33,304 bases of DNA from an uncultured Veillonella sp. (GCA_900757715.1 CAAEOZ010000216.1:1-33304); one strand, 5' to 3'. Shown: positions 14,772 to 23,435, numbered from the stretch's first letter. Numbers and translations: made by a program. Notes: generated by a model not told the origin, from the letters alone.

Positions 14772-15461
14772 TTATAGTGCTGGGTCTTCGACTCCGTTTG
14801 CGTGGAAGGCTTTTGCTCTGTCGATACAGGTACCGCAGTGTCCGCATGGTTTGTCTCCGCCTTCGTAGCAGGACCAGGTTAAGTGGTATGGTACTCCGAG
14901 GCGTAGGCCTTCTTTTACGATGTCTGCTTTATTGTGGTTAATGAATGGTGCTTCTAAGGAGCATTCTTTACCGGATCCTTCAAAGATGGCGTCGCCCATG
15001 GATTTGTAGAAGTGTTCTGTACAGTCAGGGTATGCATTGCCAGCCGCATCATCGCTATGAGCACCGTAATAGATATAGCCACAGTCTAGAGATAACGCCA
15101 GGGATGCTGCCGCAGATAGGAATAGACCATTTCTAAACGGTACATAAGTACTCACCGTACCTTCCCCTTCTGCATCTTGTTGTTCTTTGTAGGAACCTTT
15201 CGGAATGTCTTCACTAGATTGTGCTAACAAGGAGCAGTTACTAAAGGCAAATAGCTTGGTAACATCCATCATTTTACCTTCGATACCATAGTGTTCTAAA
15301 ATAGCTACGGCAGCTTCTAATTCTTTACTATGTTTTTGACCATATTGAATCGATAAGGGCACTACATTATCTTTACCAAATCGTTCAATGGCAAGGGCCA
15401 AACAAGTAGTACTATCTACGCCACCGCTAAAAAGAACGACGGCCTTTTGTTTTTGAGCCAT
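14772..15461 (-). CDS. queC: 7-cyano-7-deazaguanine synthase QueC
   Basis: ATP-dependent enzyme that converts 7-carboxy-7-deazaguanine to preQ0 in queuosine biosynthesis. It has 229 residues. The PP-loop SGGVDSTTC is at 12-20 and the zinc site is the C-terminal cysteine cluster Cys198, Cys206, Cys209 and Cys212 (CYEG, PCGHCGTC). Middle motifs STYVPFRNGLFLSAAASLA and GAHSDDAAGNAYPDC also match. ATG 15461 follows AAGGAG. No queD, queE or folE is adjacent, so the other steps must be elsewhere; the neighbouring queT shows that the cell also imports precursor. Confidence 0.96.
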   Translation of the reverse strand: MAQKQKAVVLFSGGVDSTTCLALAIERFGKDNVVPLSIQYGQKHSKELEAAVAILEHYGIEGKMMDVTKLFAFSNCSLLAQSSEDIPKGSYKEQQDAEGEGTVSTYVPFRNGLFLSAAASLALSLDCGYIYYGAHSDDAAGNAYPDCTEHFYKSMGDAIFEGSGKECSLEAPFINHNKADIVKEGLRLGVPYHLTWSCYEGGDKPCGHCGTCIDRAKAFHANGVEDPAL

Positions 15462-15581
15462 ATTATCTCCTTATTCTGAATAACAGTTTTCAAAATATCT
15501 CGAAAAATAAAGAATACAGACATAGATATATATTTCAATAATATATATATTTCGATAGTAAAAGTCCTAATGCTATTACAA

Positions 15582-15605
15582 CAGCCTCATCCGTAGATGA
15601 GGCTG
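15582..15605 (-). terminator. Perfect hairpin downstream of exodeoxyribonuclease III gene
   Basis: CAGCCTCATC and GATGAGGCTG form a perfect 10-base stem with a four-base loop, 22 bases after the stop codon. The tail on the minus strand (TTGTAAT) is a poor U tract, so it may be a weak terminator or an RNA-stabilising hairpin. Confidence 0.5.
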
Positions 15606-15627
15606 CGCATTTACATTCGCTGAAATT

Positions 15628-16383
15628 TTATAGATCAATAACCAATTCTACTGGACAGTGATCAGAGCCAAAGATTTGTTGGTGAATCTTAGCTTCTTGG
15701 ATTTTATCGTCAAGACGTTTAGATGTGATGAAATAGTCAATTCTCCATCCTGTATTTCGTTCACGAGCTTTCCCCATGTAGGACCACCAGCTGTATTCTT
15801 CAATCGCATCTGGATAGAGATGGCGGAATGTATCTGTAAAGCCTGCACCTAAGAGCTCAGTCATTTTAGCACGTTCTTCATCGGAGAAGCCCGCATTTTT
15901 ACGGTTTGTCTTAGGGTTCTTAAGGTCTATTTCCTGATGAGCTACGTTCAAATCACCGCAAAGAATCACTGGTTTCTTCTTATCTAGTTCAAGCAAATAG
16001 TTACGGAACGCATCTTCCCAAGTCATACGATAGTCAAGGCGTGCCAATTCTCGTTGGCTATTAGGTGTGTAGCAGCATACTAAATAGAAATTATCATATT
16101 CAGCAGTGATAACACGGCCCTCTTGATCATGCTCTTCAATGCCGATACCATTAGTTACAGACAAAGGCTTAATGCGCGTGAATACGGCAGTACCACTATA
16201 ACCCTTTTTCACTGCGCTATTCCAATATTGCTCATAACCTGGCAACTCTAAAGAAATTTGGTCAGGTTGCAATTTAGTTTCTTGCAAACAAAAAATATCA
16301 GCATCTAATTCGTTAAAGGATTCCATAAATCCCTTTGTTACAGCGGCGCGGAGGCCGTTTACATTCCAAGAAATTAATTTCAA
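15628..16383 (-). CDS. xth: Exodeoxyribonuclease III (AP endonuclease)
   Basis: DNA repair nuclease of the exonuclease-endonuclease-phosphatase fold that cuts at abasic sites and trims 3' ends. The 251 residues begin MKLISWNVNGLRA; Glu35 in LQETKLQ binds the metal, CGDLNVAH carries the catalytic Asp and Asn, and GSDHCPVEL near the end carries the final Asp-His pair. WSYMGKARERNTGWRIDYF is the typical DNA-contact region. The start is TTG at 16383, set by AAAGGAG seven bases upstream; no ATG is available nearby. It lies downstream of the small membrane protein gene with a 137-base gap that contains two short hairpins. Confidence 0.95.
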   Translation of the reverse strand: MKLISWNVNGLRAAVTKGFMESFNELDADIFCLQETKLQPDQISLELPGYEQYWNSAVKKGYSGTAVFTRIKPLSVTNGIGIEEHDQEGRVITAEYDNFYLVCCYTPNSQRELARLDYRMTWEDAFRNYLLELDKKKPVILCGDLNVAHQEIDLKNPKTNRKNAGFSDEERAKMTELLGAGFTDTFRHLYPDAIEEYSWWSYMGKARERNTGWRIDYFITSKRLDDKIQEAKIHQQIFGSDHCPVELVIDL

Positions 16384-16520
16384 TTCTTACTCCTTTGCGA
16401 TCATTCGCATCAATCTAATAGTATTCACCGTATGTAACTTGGTGAAAGTCTCTTTCACATAAAATATAAGCAAAGTTTTTGCTCAATATAAGCTAATCTA
16501 AAGATTATATGTTAGCGATA

Positions 16521-16748
16521 TTACTGTTTTTTATGTTTCTTAGCATGTCTTGCTTCAGCACGAGCCTTACGAGCGTTTTCGTTGGCCTTAAAGTCGCTTT
16601 CACGTTTTTCACGAAAATAATTAGCCACCGTCGACAAGATAAGAATCACCAATACTGTTACATTAAACATACCTGGTCCAAAGGTATAGATATGATAACA
16701 CATATAGCCAAAGGCAACGACCGTTAATAGTTGTTTTAAAAGATTCAT
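16521..16748 (-). CDS. Small membrane protein of unknown function
   Basis: Not recognised by family. The 75 residues have two hydrophobic segments (about 5-22 and 27-43) and a highly charged C-terminal tail rich in Lys, Arg and Ala (residues 45-75, for example ARKARAEARHAKKHKKQ) that is likely a cytoplasmic helix. The start ATG has a strong ATAGGAGGG site, which supports real expression. It begins 13 bases after the sulfurtransferase stop, so the two are probably co-transcribed. Confidence 0.7.
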   Translation of the reverse strand: MNLLKQLLTVVAFGYMCYHIYTFGPGMFNVTVLVILILSTVANYFREKRESDFKANENARKARAEARHAKKHKKQ

Positions 16749-16761
16749 TTGCCCTCCTATA

Positions 16762-17580
16762 TTAGTTTAATGTTTCTACGCCAGTATTAAGTGGGAAGCC
16801 TTCATAGGTTACCCAGTCACTAGAACTACCAACATATAAAGCAGACTCAAGGCCTACTTCGCTCATGGTTAACAACGCATTACAAGCCGTTACACCAGAG
16901 CCACAGTAAGTTACAACTGGTCGATTTTGGTAAATTTCGTTGTAATACTCAGCCTCTAAGTCTTTCAAAGACTTAGGACCATCTACAGTATAACCGCTTT
17001 CATAAAAGTGATTAACAGCGCCAGGAATATGGCCTGTCATGCCATCCATCGTATCTACTTGAGACCCATCATAGCGGAATGGTGCACGAGCATCAATGAT
17101 AACATGATCTCCGCTTTCGCTAGCCTTGAGAACCTCATCACGGCTCATAACCATATGCGTTTGCAACTCGTAGTTAAAGATAGATGGTTCAGCAGGTAAT
17201 GGAGTAGGTTCTTTAGTTAAAAGATGGCCCTCTCTAACCCAACGTTCAACACCACCAGACAATACACGTACATCAGTTAAGCCCATGTAGCGTAGCGTCC
17301 ACCAAAGACGGCCCGCTAAAAATAGCCAAGAATCATATACTACAACCTTGGATTTGCGAGTAATGCCATAAGACTCAAAGGTATGAGCCAATCGTTCCAT
17401 ATCTGGCAACGGATGACGACCACCATGCTCGCCCAAAGGACCTGTTAAATCCTTATCTAAATCTACCGCATAAGAACCCTTAATATGGCCCTTTTTATAA
17501 TCTTGATACCCTCGAGCATCTAAAATGATGACCTCATCGAAACAAGCTAATAATTCTTTAGGAGTGATAAAATTTGACAT
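16762..17580 (-). CDS. Two-domain sulfurtransferase (rhodanese/MST family)
   Basis: A 272-residue protein of two rhodanese domains. The N-terminal domain (about 1-125) lacks the catalytic Cys; the C-terminal domain (about 140-272) has the active loop YCGSGVTAC with Cys226. CGSGVTA is closer to 3-mercaptopyruvate sulfurtransferases than to thiosulfate rhodaneses (CRKGVTA), so transfer of sulfur from 3-mercaptopyruvate is the better guess. ILDARGYQDYKKGHIKGSYAVD and IIDARAPFRYDG are the CH2A/B-like motifs. The start follows AAAGGAG. It marks the left boundary of the defence islet; no metal or sulfide regulator is adjacent. Confidence 0.9.
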   Translation of the reverse strand: MSNFITPKELLACFDEVIILDARGYQDYKKGHIKGSYAVDLDKDLTGPLGEHGGRHPLPDMERLAHTFESYGITRKSKVVVYDSWLFLAGRLWWTLRYMGLTDVRVLSGGVERWVREGHLLTKEPTPLPAEPSIFNYELQTHMVMSRDEVLKASESGDHVIIDARAPFRYDGSQVDTMDGMTGHIPGAVNHFYESGYTVDGPKSLKDLEAEYYNEIYQNRPVVTYCGSGVTACNALLTMSEVGLESALYVGSSSDWVTYEGFPLNTGVETLN

Positions 17581-17723
17581 GTTGTACTCCTTTCTTTGAT
17601 TATATCGAAAAATACAAATTTGATAATATTATTATATAACGTTTATAGTTCTATGGACAGTCTATATTATATAATTCTAATGCTACGTCTTATTAAATTG
17701 CTATTTTTGCATCGGTTATATAT

Positions 17724-17764
17724 ACAAAAAAATAGTGAAACCTATAAAATAGGTTCCACTATTT
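17724..17764 (-). terminator. Terminator after the secreted hypothetical gene
   Basis: A stem of about 16 base pairs with one mismatch (AAATAGTGGAACCTAT against ATAGGTTTCACTATTT on the minus strand) followed by a T run. Confidence 0.88.
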
Positions 17765-17792
17765 CAAATTAGTAATGAAAACTATAATTATA

Positions 17793-18338
17793 CTAAAATC
17801 TTAGCTGATAAGCCTTATAAAAAGCTTCAGCTGCAAGATCATAACCTATAGTTAAAAACTTAATTTCTTTTGATTCATAGCCATAAAAACTACTGCTTAA
17901 ATCTTCTATTAAAACCCCATCTAAATTATATACTTTCTTTATTCTATGTCCACCTTCAATTCCAGAGTTTTGATATTTTAGCCTAATAACTTCAGCCTTA
18001 AAGGCATCAAAAGTTTTAATATTACTAAACTTATTATTTTTAAACAGCATTTCATATGAGTAATTGTAATCATAATTGGAAATCTCTTCAGTCTCTAAAA
18101 TATAACCTTGATTATAGTTAACATAATATGTCGTGTACTTCAAAGAGTAATAAGGAGGATTATATCTTATACTTTGAATAGAATCTACATTTAAATAAGC
18201 ATCACCATCATTTTTTGAACCCACATTTACGAACTGAGAAACTGTTTGTAATTCAGAAAGTGAAATAGCAAAACTGGAATTAGAAAAAAATATTAATGGA
18301 CATACGAGTAAAATCATTTTAACAATAATTTTGTACAT
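17793..18338 (-). CDS. Secreted or surface hypothetical protein
   Basis: Not recognised with confidence. It has 181 residues with a clear signal peptide: Lys-rich start, hydrophobic core IIVKMILLVCPLIFFSNSSFA and cleavage probably after the SFA at 21-24. The mature part is rich in Tyr, Asn and Ser and begins with a segment on a repeated theme (NVGSKNDGDAYLNVDSIQSIRY) resembling small exported proteins that report a variable with units of 'residue Val-Asp-x-x-Ser-Ile'. The start ATG follows GGGGG at ten bases. It is AT-rich like the islet next to it and has its own terminator, so it may have arrived with it. Confidence 0.65.
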   Translation of the reverse strand: MYKIIVKMILLVCPLIFFSNSSFAISLSELQTVSQFVNVGSKNDGDAYLNVDSIQSIRYNPPYYSLKYTTYYVNYNQGYILETEEISNYDYNYSYEMLFKNNKFSNIKTFDAFKAEVIRLKYQNSGIEGGHRIKKVYNLDGVLIEDLSSSFYGYESKEIKFLTIGYDLAAEAFYKAYQLRF

Positions 18339-18390
18339 TTCAATTAGCCCCCAATAAAATACTATTCACTATTTTAATACCTATATAGTT

Positions 18391-20199
18391 TTAAATTTTC
18401 CATATTTCTTTAGCAATTTTTGCAAGTTCTTTAGCTCTTTTTTGTACTTCTAAATGATTAAAATTATTTGGATATTCCTGTAATAAATTTTTGACTAATT
18501 CAAAAGTCTTAATAGGTGTACCTTGAGTCTGTCCATTTTTACCATTATTATAAACATTTACCTTTTCTTGATAAAATTTGTTACTTGCCGAAGTATTATC
18601 GTCAGCATAGAGTAAGAGCTTATTCCCTATATTTTCTACAACACTTTCAGTAAAACTATCTAGAATCTCTCTTGGCGGTATCTCCATAGGTGCGTACCAG
18701 GTAGCAATATCAGTCAATTTTTGAGGAATAATATGTTCAACAGTCAAATCTCGACTTAAAGACTCACGACGCCCTACCTGTTTCCTTAAATGATTCTCAA
18801 TATGTCGTAAATAAACTTCGGAGACTTTATTATCACTTGGTGAGAACCCCTCAAAGGCAGTGACAAACAGATTGTCTGGAGCATTATTTCTAATATACTC
18901 TTTCAATTTATCTATAGTGAAAGGTAATCCTTCAGATCTATTTTTCATGGAATCGATACATTGAGAAAATAAATGGTCCAACTTATTCATACTTTTATCA
19001 CAAACCTGCATCCTTACAATTAAGGTTAATAAAGTTTTAATAAATTCTAGATAAATTGGAGACTCAATAATAGCTGCTCCATACGTTCTAACTGTAGCAA
19101 ATAAAAGAACATAGACTTGTTCAACCTTTAATGATTTAAAGTCTTTCAATACATCATTAACTGTAGCATTAGATGTTTTCATCGTTCGCAAATTTGAGTA
19201 TAAATCTGCTAAAGTAAGAACATCATTATAAAAATATAGAAAATTATTTGTAGCAGAAGCTTGATATTCTTTTCTAAATTCATCTGGCAATTTATTCTTC
19301 GAAACACGCTTACCTGATGTATAGAAAAATAAACTTACAAAAAAGGCAGATAAAAAATCTTCACCAACTGCACTTACTAAAGCGTCCCATTTTTGAGCAC
19401 CTTCTCCAACCGGGGCCCAGGAAATAAAAATATTTTTGATTCTATCTGCAGCAGTTAAATCCAAACCTTTACCATTTAATGAGTCAAACACTTGAAACGC
19501 ATCTGCAGCAGCGCTACAGTTTATCTCTACAAACGTCAAACGATTAGTAATTATATCAAATAATTTGGCATAAAAGCTTTCATTATTCTGAAATACATTA
19601 CATTGAACTAACTCATCACGTTTTTTTATTATTTCATCTTTATAAGTTTTAAACGCAGTAATTAACCTTTTTGCACCCCGGTATATTTTATTTCCATCAG
19701 AATATCTATTATCAATTAAATGGTTATAACAACATCCAGTATTGCCATTTAAAACCAACTTTGGTGCACATAATGTAGGGCTACTAACCGAAGTATTTCG
19801 TCCAAACAAAAAATTATGCAATTGATGTTGACAATAAAAATTCTTTGCTTGATCTGCTACAGTAGGATCAGACTCTATTAATTGTTTTAAAACATTTAAT
19901 AATATAGAAAATGACGTTAGACGCTGTTGCCCATCAACAACATGTTTTATTTGAGTAATGGGTATACTAAAATCTTTAAAGTTTACACTCGAGTTAATCG
20001 CATTATTTTCATCGTAAGGAACAGTTACTAAAGCACCAAAAAAATGATCAGAATTATTAGTCGGATTTTCTAAAATAGTAAAAATATCTTCTATCAATGT
20101 AGAATTTTGTGCATTTGTCCATTCATAATCACGTTGATAATCTGGAACCGAATAATAATAGGGTTGATATAAAATATGATTGATACTTAGAAACTGCAT
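18391..20199 (-). CDS. DUF262/DUF1524 protein, GmrSD-like restriction factor
   Basis: A 602-residue fusion. The N-terminal DUF262 (ParB-like nucleotide-binding) domain has SVPDYQRDYEW at about 17-27 and the hallmark DGQQRLTS at 89-96. A long helical middle follows. The C-terminal DUF1524 HNH-type nuclease has VEHIIPQ at 487-493, then NIGNKLLL and NTSASNKF. Single-chain GmrS-GmrD proteins are type IV enzymes that use NTP hydrolysis to cut modified (for example glucosylated hydroxymethylcytosine) phage DNA. Here it lies downstream of a cytosine methyltransferase, with its own extended -10 promoter, so it must tolerate host m5C. The target modification is unknown. Confidence 0.85.
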   Translation of the reverse strand: MQFLSINHILYQPYYYSVPDYQRDYEWTNAQNSTLIEDIFTILENPTNNSDHFFGALVTVPYDENNAINSSVNFKDFSIPITQIKHVVDGQQRLTSFSILLNVLKQLIESDPTVADQAKNFYCQHQLHNFLFGRNTSVSSPTLCAPKLVLNGNTGCCYNHLIDNRYSDGNKIYRGAKRLITAFKTYKDEIIKKRDELVQCNVFQNNESFYAKLFDIITNRLTFVEINCSAAADAFQVFDSLNGKGLDLTAADRIKNIFISWAPVGEGAQKWDALVSAVGEDFLSAFFVSLFFYTSGKRVSKNKLPDEFRKEYQASATNNFLYFYNDVLTLADLYSNLRTMKTSNATVNDVLKDFKSLKVEQVYVLLFATVRTYGAAIIESPIYLEFIKTLLTLIVRMQVCDKSMNKLDHLFSQCIDSMKNRSEGLPFTIDKLKEYIRNNAPDNLFVTAFEGFSPSDNKVSEVYLRHIENHLRKQVGRRESLSRDLTVEHIIPQKLTDIATWYAPMEIPPREILDSFTESVVENIGNKLLLYADDNTSASNKFYQEKVNVYNNGKNGQTQGTPIKTFELVKNLLQEYPNNFNHLEVQKRAKELAKIAKEIWKI

Positions 20200-20254
20200 G
20201 ATATAACTCCTTCAAGTAAATCATAACTATTAAATTTCATTTTCTTCTCATATA

Positions 20255-20263
20255 ATTATATCA
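20255..20263 (-). promoter_or_regulatory. Extended -10 promoter for the DUF262 gene
   Basis: On the minus strand TGATATAAT is an exact extended -10 element, about 55 bases before the start codon. The same nonamer occurs in the endonuclease promoter (23189-23197) and in the DUF3829 promoter (23349-23357). Confidence 0.6.
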
Positions 20264-20287
20264 GATTTTTATGATTACTTCTTCGAA

Positions 20288-20318
20288 AATAAAAAAGGCT
20301 CTAACGAGCCTTTTTTAT
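20288..20318 (-). terminator. Terminator after the DNA methyltransferase gene
   Basis: AAAAAAGGCTC and GAGCCTTTTTT pair around a four-base loop, giving flanking A and T runs that work in both directions. It separates the methyltransferase gene from the DUF262 gene. Confidence 0.93.
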
Positions 20319-20332
20319 AAGTACAAATGTAT

Positions 20333-21628
20333 TTATATTACATCAATTTTTTGTAGTTCATCACCAATACGTTTTACGATACCGGTCACCAATGCATTTC
20401 CCATAAAGAACATACGCATACGATCAGACACCTCTACCACTTCATCTTTTGAATTACGTTTATAACGTGTCCAATCATCTGGGAAGTCCTGCAAACGCTC
20501 AGCTTCAATTGGTGTAATAAGTCGATATTTACCATCAATTTTCAAAAGATGTGTAGAGCGATTTACACTACCTTCAGATGTAAGCATTGTCCGCCCAGGT
20601 AGCTCAAGAGAGTCATATTCACTCATACCACCTTCAGAGAACGTATAAGTATGTCCATTCGTTGCAGTCCGTGTAATTTTCTTAGGACCACGGAGATATT
20701 TAAACTTCTCTAATTTTTCACCATTGATATAATACTCTTTCGGCACTTGATTAGGTGAAACCACAATCTCTTTCATTGGTATTGGTTCCTCATCACCTTT
20801 AGGTTCAGTTTCAATCGTATAATAGTACCCGTTTGTCATAAGTCCAGAGTTCCACATTTTACCATCTGAAAAGTTGGCAGAAACTTCAGCAATATCTTCA
20901 TCAAGCTTATTTGCATTAATACGTTTCTTAACGGCTTCACCTTTAACAGGGAATTGACGAGCAAAAAGCCCATCTTTAAAGATATAGGGTGTATAACAAA
21001 CTAAACGAGTATCTAAACCAGCATCAGTAGGCAATGTGGCTTCGTATTTAGTATGTAGTCGTTTTCCCCACTTTGTATCATTTCTAAAAACAAAGAAGAA
21101 TACACGACGTCTACGTTGGGCACGACCATAGTCAGCAGCATTAATAACACGCCACTCCACAGAGTAACCCAATTGATTGAAAGCAGCCAACATAATCGCA
21201 AAGTCACGACCACGTTGATTGGAAGGAGCCTTCAATAAACGGTCAACATTTTCTAAAACCAAATACTTAGGTCTAATTACCTCAGTAGCACGGATAATTT
21301 CCCAGAAAAGAACGCCTTTTTTTCCTTCAATACCAAGCTCATTCTTTTTACTACGTGCTACAGAATAGTCTTGGCAAGGAAATCCACCAACAATCATATC
21401 TACACCATTAGCTTTCATTTCCTTAAACTTTTCATTAGGAATTAAAGCTACGTCTGTTGGAATATGTTCCATATCAGGAAATCTATATAAGCCTACCTCA
21501 TAGGCGTCTTGTGTCTTACGAGATGGCTCATATTGGTTAGAATATAGCGTTTTAAAAACCTCTTTAGATGAGTTTTCTAGTCCTACTATAAATCCACCTA
21601 CACCATCAAACATAGAGAATATTTTCAT
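20333..21628 (-). CDS. DNA (cytosine-5) methyltransferase of a type II system
   Basis: Transfers a methyl group from S-adenosylmethionine to cytosine C5 in a specific site. It has 431 residues from ATG 21628, which follows AAGGGG; a longer frame to 21700 reads through the promoter and is rejected. Motif I is FDGVGGF at 7-13, motif IV GGFPCQDYS with catalytic Cys85, motif VI ENV at 127-129, motif VIII QRRRRVFFF at 171-179, and the final motif FMGNALV lies near the C terminus. The variable target-recognition region is about 185-380. The neighbouring Sau3AI-like nuclease implies GATC, methylated on C. It has its own TTGATC/TATAAT promoter within a cluster of GATC sites. Confidence 0.95.
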   Translation of the reverse strand: MKIFSMFDGVGGFIVGLENSSKEVFKTLYSNQYEPSRKTQDAYEVGLYRFPDMEHIPTDVALIPNEKFKEMKANGVDMIVGGFPCQDYSVARSKKNELGIEGKKGVLFWEIIRATEVIRPKYLVLENVDRLLKAPSNQRGRDFAIMLAAFNQLGYSVEWRVINAADYGRAQRRRRVFFFVFRNDTKWGKRLHTKYEATLPTDAGLDTRLVCYTPYIFKDGLFARQFPVKGEAVKKRINANKLDEDIAEVSANFSDGKMWNSGLMTNGYYYTIETEPKGDEEPIPMKEIVVSPNQVPKEYYINGEKLEKFKYLRGPKKITRTATNGHTYTFSEGGMSEYDSLELPGRTMLTSEGSVNRSTHLLKIDGKYRLITPIEAERLQDFPDDWTRYKRNSKDEVVEVSDRMRMFFMGNALVTGIVKRIGDELQKIDVI

Positions 21629-21658
21629 TACTTTACCCCTTAATTTATCATATTCATA

Positions 21659-21698
21659 GATCTTTATTATAGCAAAAATAATAAAAAAGATCAAGATC
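21659..21698 (-). promoter_or_regulatory. Methyltransferase promoter with clustered GATC sites
   Basis: On the minus strand TTGATC (21689-21694) and TATAAT (21666-21671) are 17 bases apart, a near-consensus promoter lying between the endonuclease stop and the methyltransferase start. GATC occurs at 21695-21698, at 21689-21692 inside the -35 hexamer, and at 21659-21662 near the expected start of transcription. Confidence 0.8.
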
Positions 21699-21773
21699 AA
21701 AATTAATTACTTTAATGCAAACCCTTAGGGTATTCTTATAATTAGACTCTAATAGTACGATTTATTTCTAGCT

Positions 21774-23159
21774 CTATTTCACGTCTTTAACTATTTCTGC
21801 TATATACTCTCTATTCAACCAATAGCATTGCTTAGCTATCATTTGACCATCTGGTAACATAACCTTATCTTTTCCATCTTTGCCTTTAGGTCGTATATGG
21901 CAAACACCATTAAATTTAGTTCCTGGCAAATTATTTGAAACACCATTGTTTGTAGCTTTAAGTTCTACACCAGTTTCCAAAATTAATTTTGTAGTTTTCC
22001 AAAGATCTTTTAGTTCATGTTCTATAACTACTTCTGGCATATTCCAGAGCATAATTCCTTTTAAGTAAGGCTCTCTGTCTTTATTTTGTGTCGCTGTTTC
22101 ATCATATTGAAATACTACAAATAAATACTTTGTATACTCAAAATTCTCATAAACTTGAGACTCTTCCCAATCATCTCTAACCCAACGATTGAAATCGATT
22201 TGTTCAAAGGACATATGTTCACGAGGAACTCCATTAGGCTCAAGTCTTATAGTTTTGAATTTAATATTTGCTTTATTAAACTCCCTAAGGGATTCTAACT
22301 TAGTTCCTTTTACGCCTAATACGGCACTTATAAGGTTAGCATTAAAGGCTTTATTTTTGTTAACGGGAATATCCATAAGTCTAGCAATCTCAGAAACTCT
22401 TTTACCAATATATGGAGCAAATCGCTCTTGCAATAGCTGTAAGGTACTCTTACTTTTAAGCTCATCAACATTAAATAGTGAAGGAATTGACTGCTTATCA
22501 ATAACACGTCGAGCAAAGGCAGTCATATAGGAGTTTTTAAGGGAAAAAGCACGTTGTTTTGCGGGTATATCTGAAAACGGCTGTCTTCTCACCGATTTGG
22601 CGTTAACCCCCTTAGTGCATGCTGCTAAATACATCGTGTCACTCTCAGAAATATTATGTGCTTCACCTTGCTTAATTTTATCTATGATTGTTTCCCAATC
22701 CTGTTTTATGATTTCCAAATCAGCTGGATCAAATTCGTGTAAAACAGCTTTAACAATAGGAAATTCCTTTTTATCTACTTCATCCTTATATAGATAAAAT
22801 ACAACTAATAAGTTCTTATTTTTTTGCCAAAAGGAAGAATCATAAAATGAGTCCTTATAATCCTCTTCGTAATTAATTATATTAAGCACTAGTCGTTCTT
22901 TTGCTGAGAACTCATTCTTCTTATTTTCTTTTATAGCAGTTACTTTTAACTCTAACCCCAAATTTACAAAATCAGCTTCAGCACGACTATTCACAGCAAT
23001 TTTAAAAAGACCTTCTTCTAAAATCTGACCAATACCACCCTTATTTCCTTTGCTATCTAGGCGCTTATTTATATCAAATTCACCTACTGTTTTACCTTCC
23101 GCAGATTCTGCCACCTCTAATACATCTTCAATAGAGTTATATATCTTATCCAAAGTCAT
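21774..23159 (-). CDS. Sau3AI/MutH-family type II restriction endonuclease
   Basis: Cleaves unmethylated target DNA, very likely GATC. The 461 residues compare with 489 in Sau3AI. The first domain has GGIGQILEEG at 41-50, then the PD-(D/E)xK-type core with Asp63, Glu70 and Lys72 in DFVNLGLELK, and the block SAKERLVLNIINYE (85-98), which is nearly identical to my recollection of Sau3AI. YLAACTKGVNAKSVRRQPFSDIPAKQRAFSLKNSYMT also follows Sau3AI. The C-terminal MutH-like repeat covers about 230-461. ATG follows GGGAGGCGG. It lies upstream of the methyltransferase in the same direction with a separate promoter and no controller protein. Confidence 0.93.
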   Translation of the reverse strand: MTLDKIYNSIEDVLEVAESAEGKTVGEFDINKRLDSKGNKGGIGQILEEGLFKIAVNSRAEADFVNLGLELKVTAIKENKKNEFSAKERLVLNIINYEEDYKDSFYDSSFWQKNKNLLVVFYLYKDEVDKKEFPIVKAVLHEFDPADLEIIKQDWETIIDKIKQGEAHNISESDTMYLAACTKGVNAKSVRRQPFSDIPAKQRAFSLKNSYMTAFARRVIDKQSIPSLFNVDELKSKSTLQLLQERFAPYIGKRVSEIARLMDIPVNKNKAFNANLISAVLGVKGTKLESLREFNKANIKFKTIRLEPNGVPREHMSFEQIDFNRWVRDDWEESQVYENFEYTKYLFVVFQYDETATQNKDREPYLKGIMLWNMPEVVIEHELKDLWKTTKLILETGVELKATNNGVSNNLPGTKFNGVCHIRPKGKDGKDKVMLPDGQMIAKQCYWLNREYIAEIVKDVK

Positions 23160-23188
23160 TAGAACCGCCTCCCATCACATATACATAA

Positions 23189-23197
23189 ATTATATCA
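23189..23197 (-). promoter_or_regulatory. Extended -10 promoter for the endonuclease gene
   Basis: TGATATAAT on the minus strand, 30 bases before the start codon. No -35 match and no GATC site lie within the 180 bases upstream of the gene. Confidence 0.55.
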
Positions 23198-23348
23198 AAG
23201 GTATATAGAATTATACTAACGTAACTTTCAAATAGTTCATTCATCGTTTAATCGCTAATTATAAATATTAATACATGTTCAAATCAAACATTTTCATCTA
23301 TTCCTTATAATTATCGTATCTATACGTCTTTTTTGCCACGTAAAGTTG

Positions 23349-23357
23349 TGATATAAT
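23349..23357 (+). promoter_or_regulatory. Extended -10 promoter for the DUF3829-like gene
   Basis: TGATATAAT on the plus strand, about 80 bases before the start codon. The leader it would give contains a small hairpin, GGGCA/TGCCC, at 23375-23390. Confidence 0.5.
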
Positions 23358-23435
23358 GTAAATAATTACTCTTAGGGCATTTGTCTGCCCAAATGGATCC
23401 AAAAGAGTTAGTGTGTTTTCAAGGAGCGTGCGCAG

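Noticed and set aside
14945..15136. A 63-codon plus-strand open frame
   Set aside because: Antisense to the conserved zinc and active-site region of queC.
16442..16458. GTGAAAG/CTTTCAC hairpin as a terminator, and as a repeat of the 12095 terminator
   Set aside because: No T run follows on either strand and the shared eight to ten bases are too short to call a repeat family.
21629..21773. A controller (C) protein gene for the R-M system
   Set aside because: The gap is only 145 bases, and neither it nor the region 23160-23435 contains a helix-turn-helix frame.
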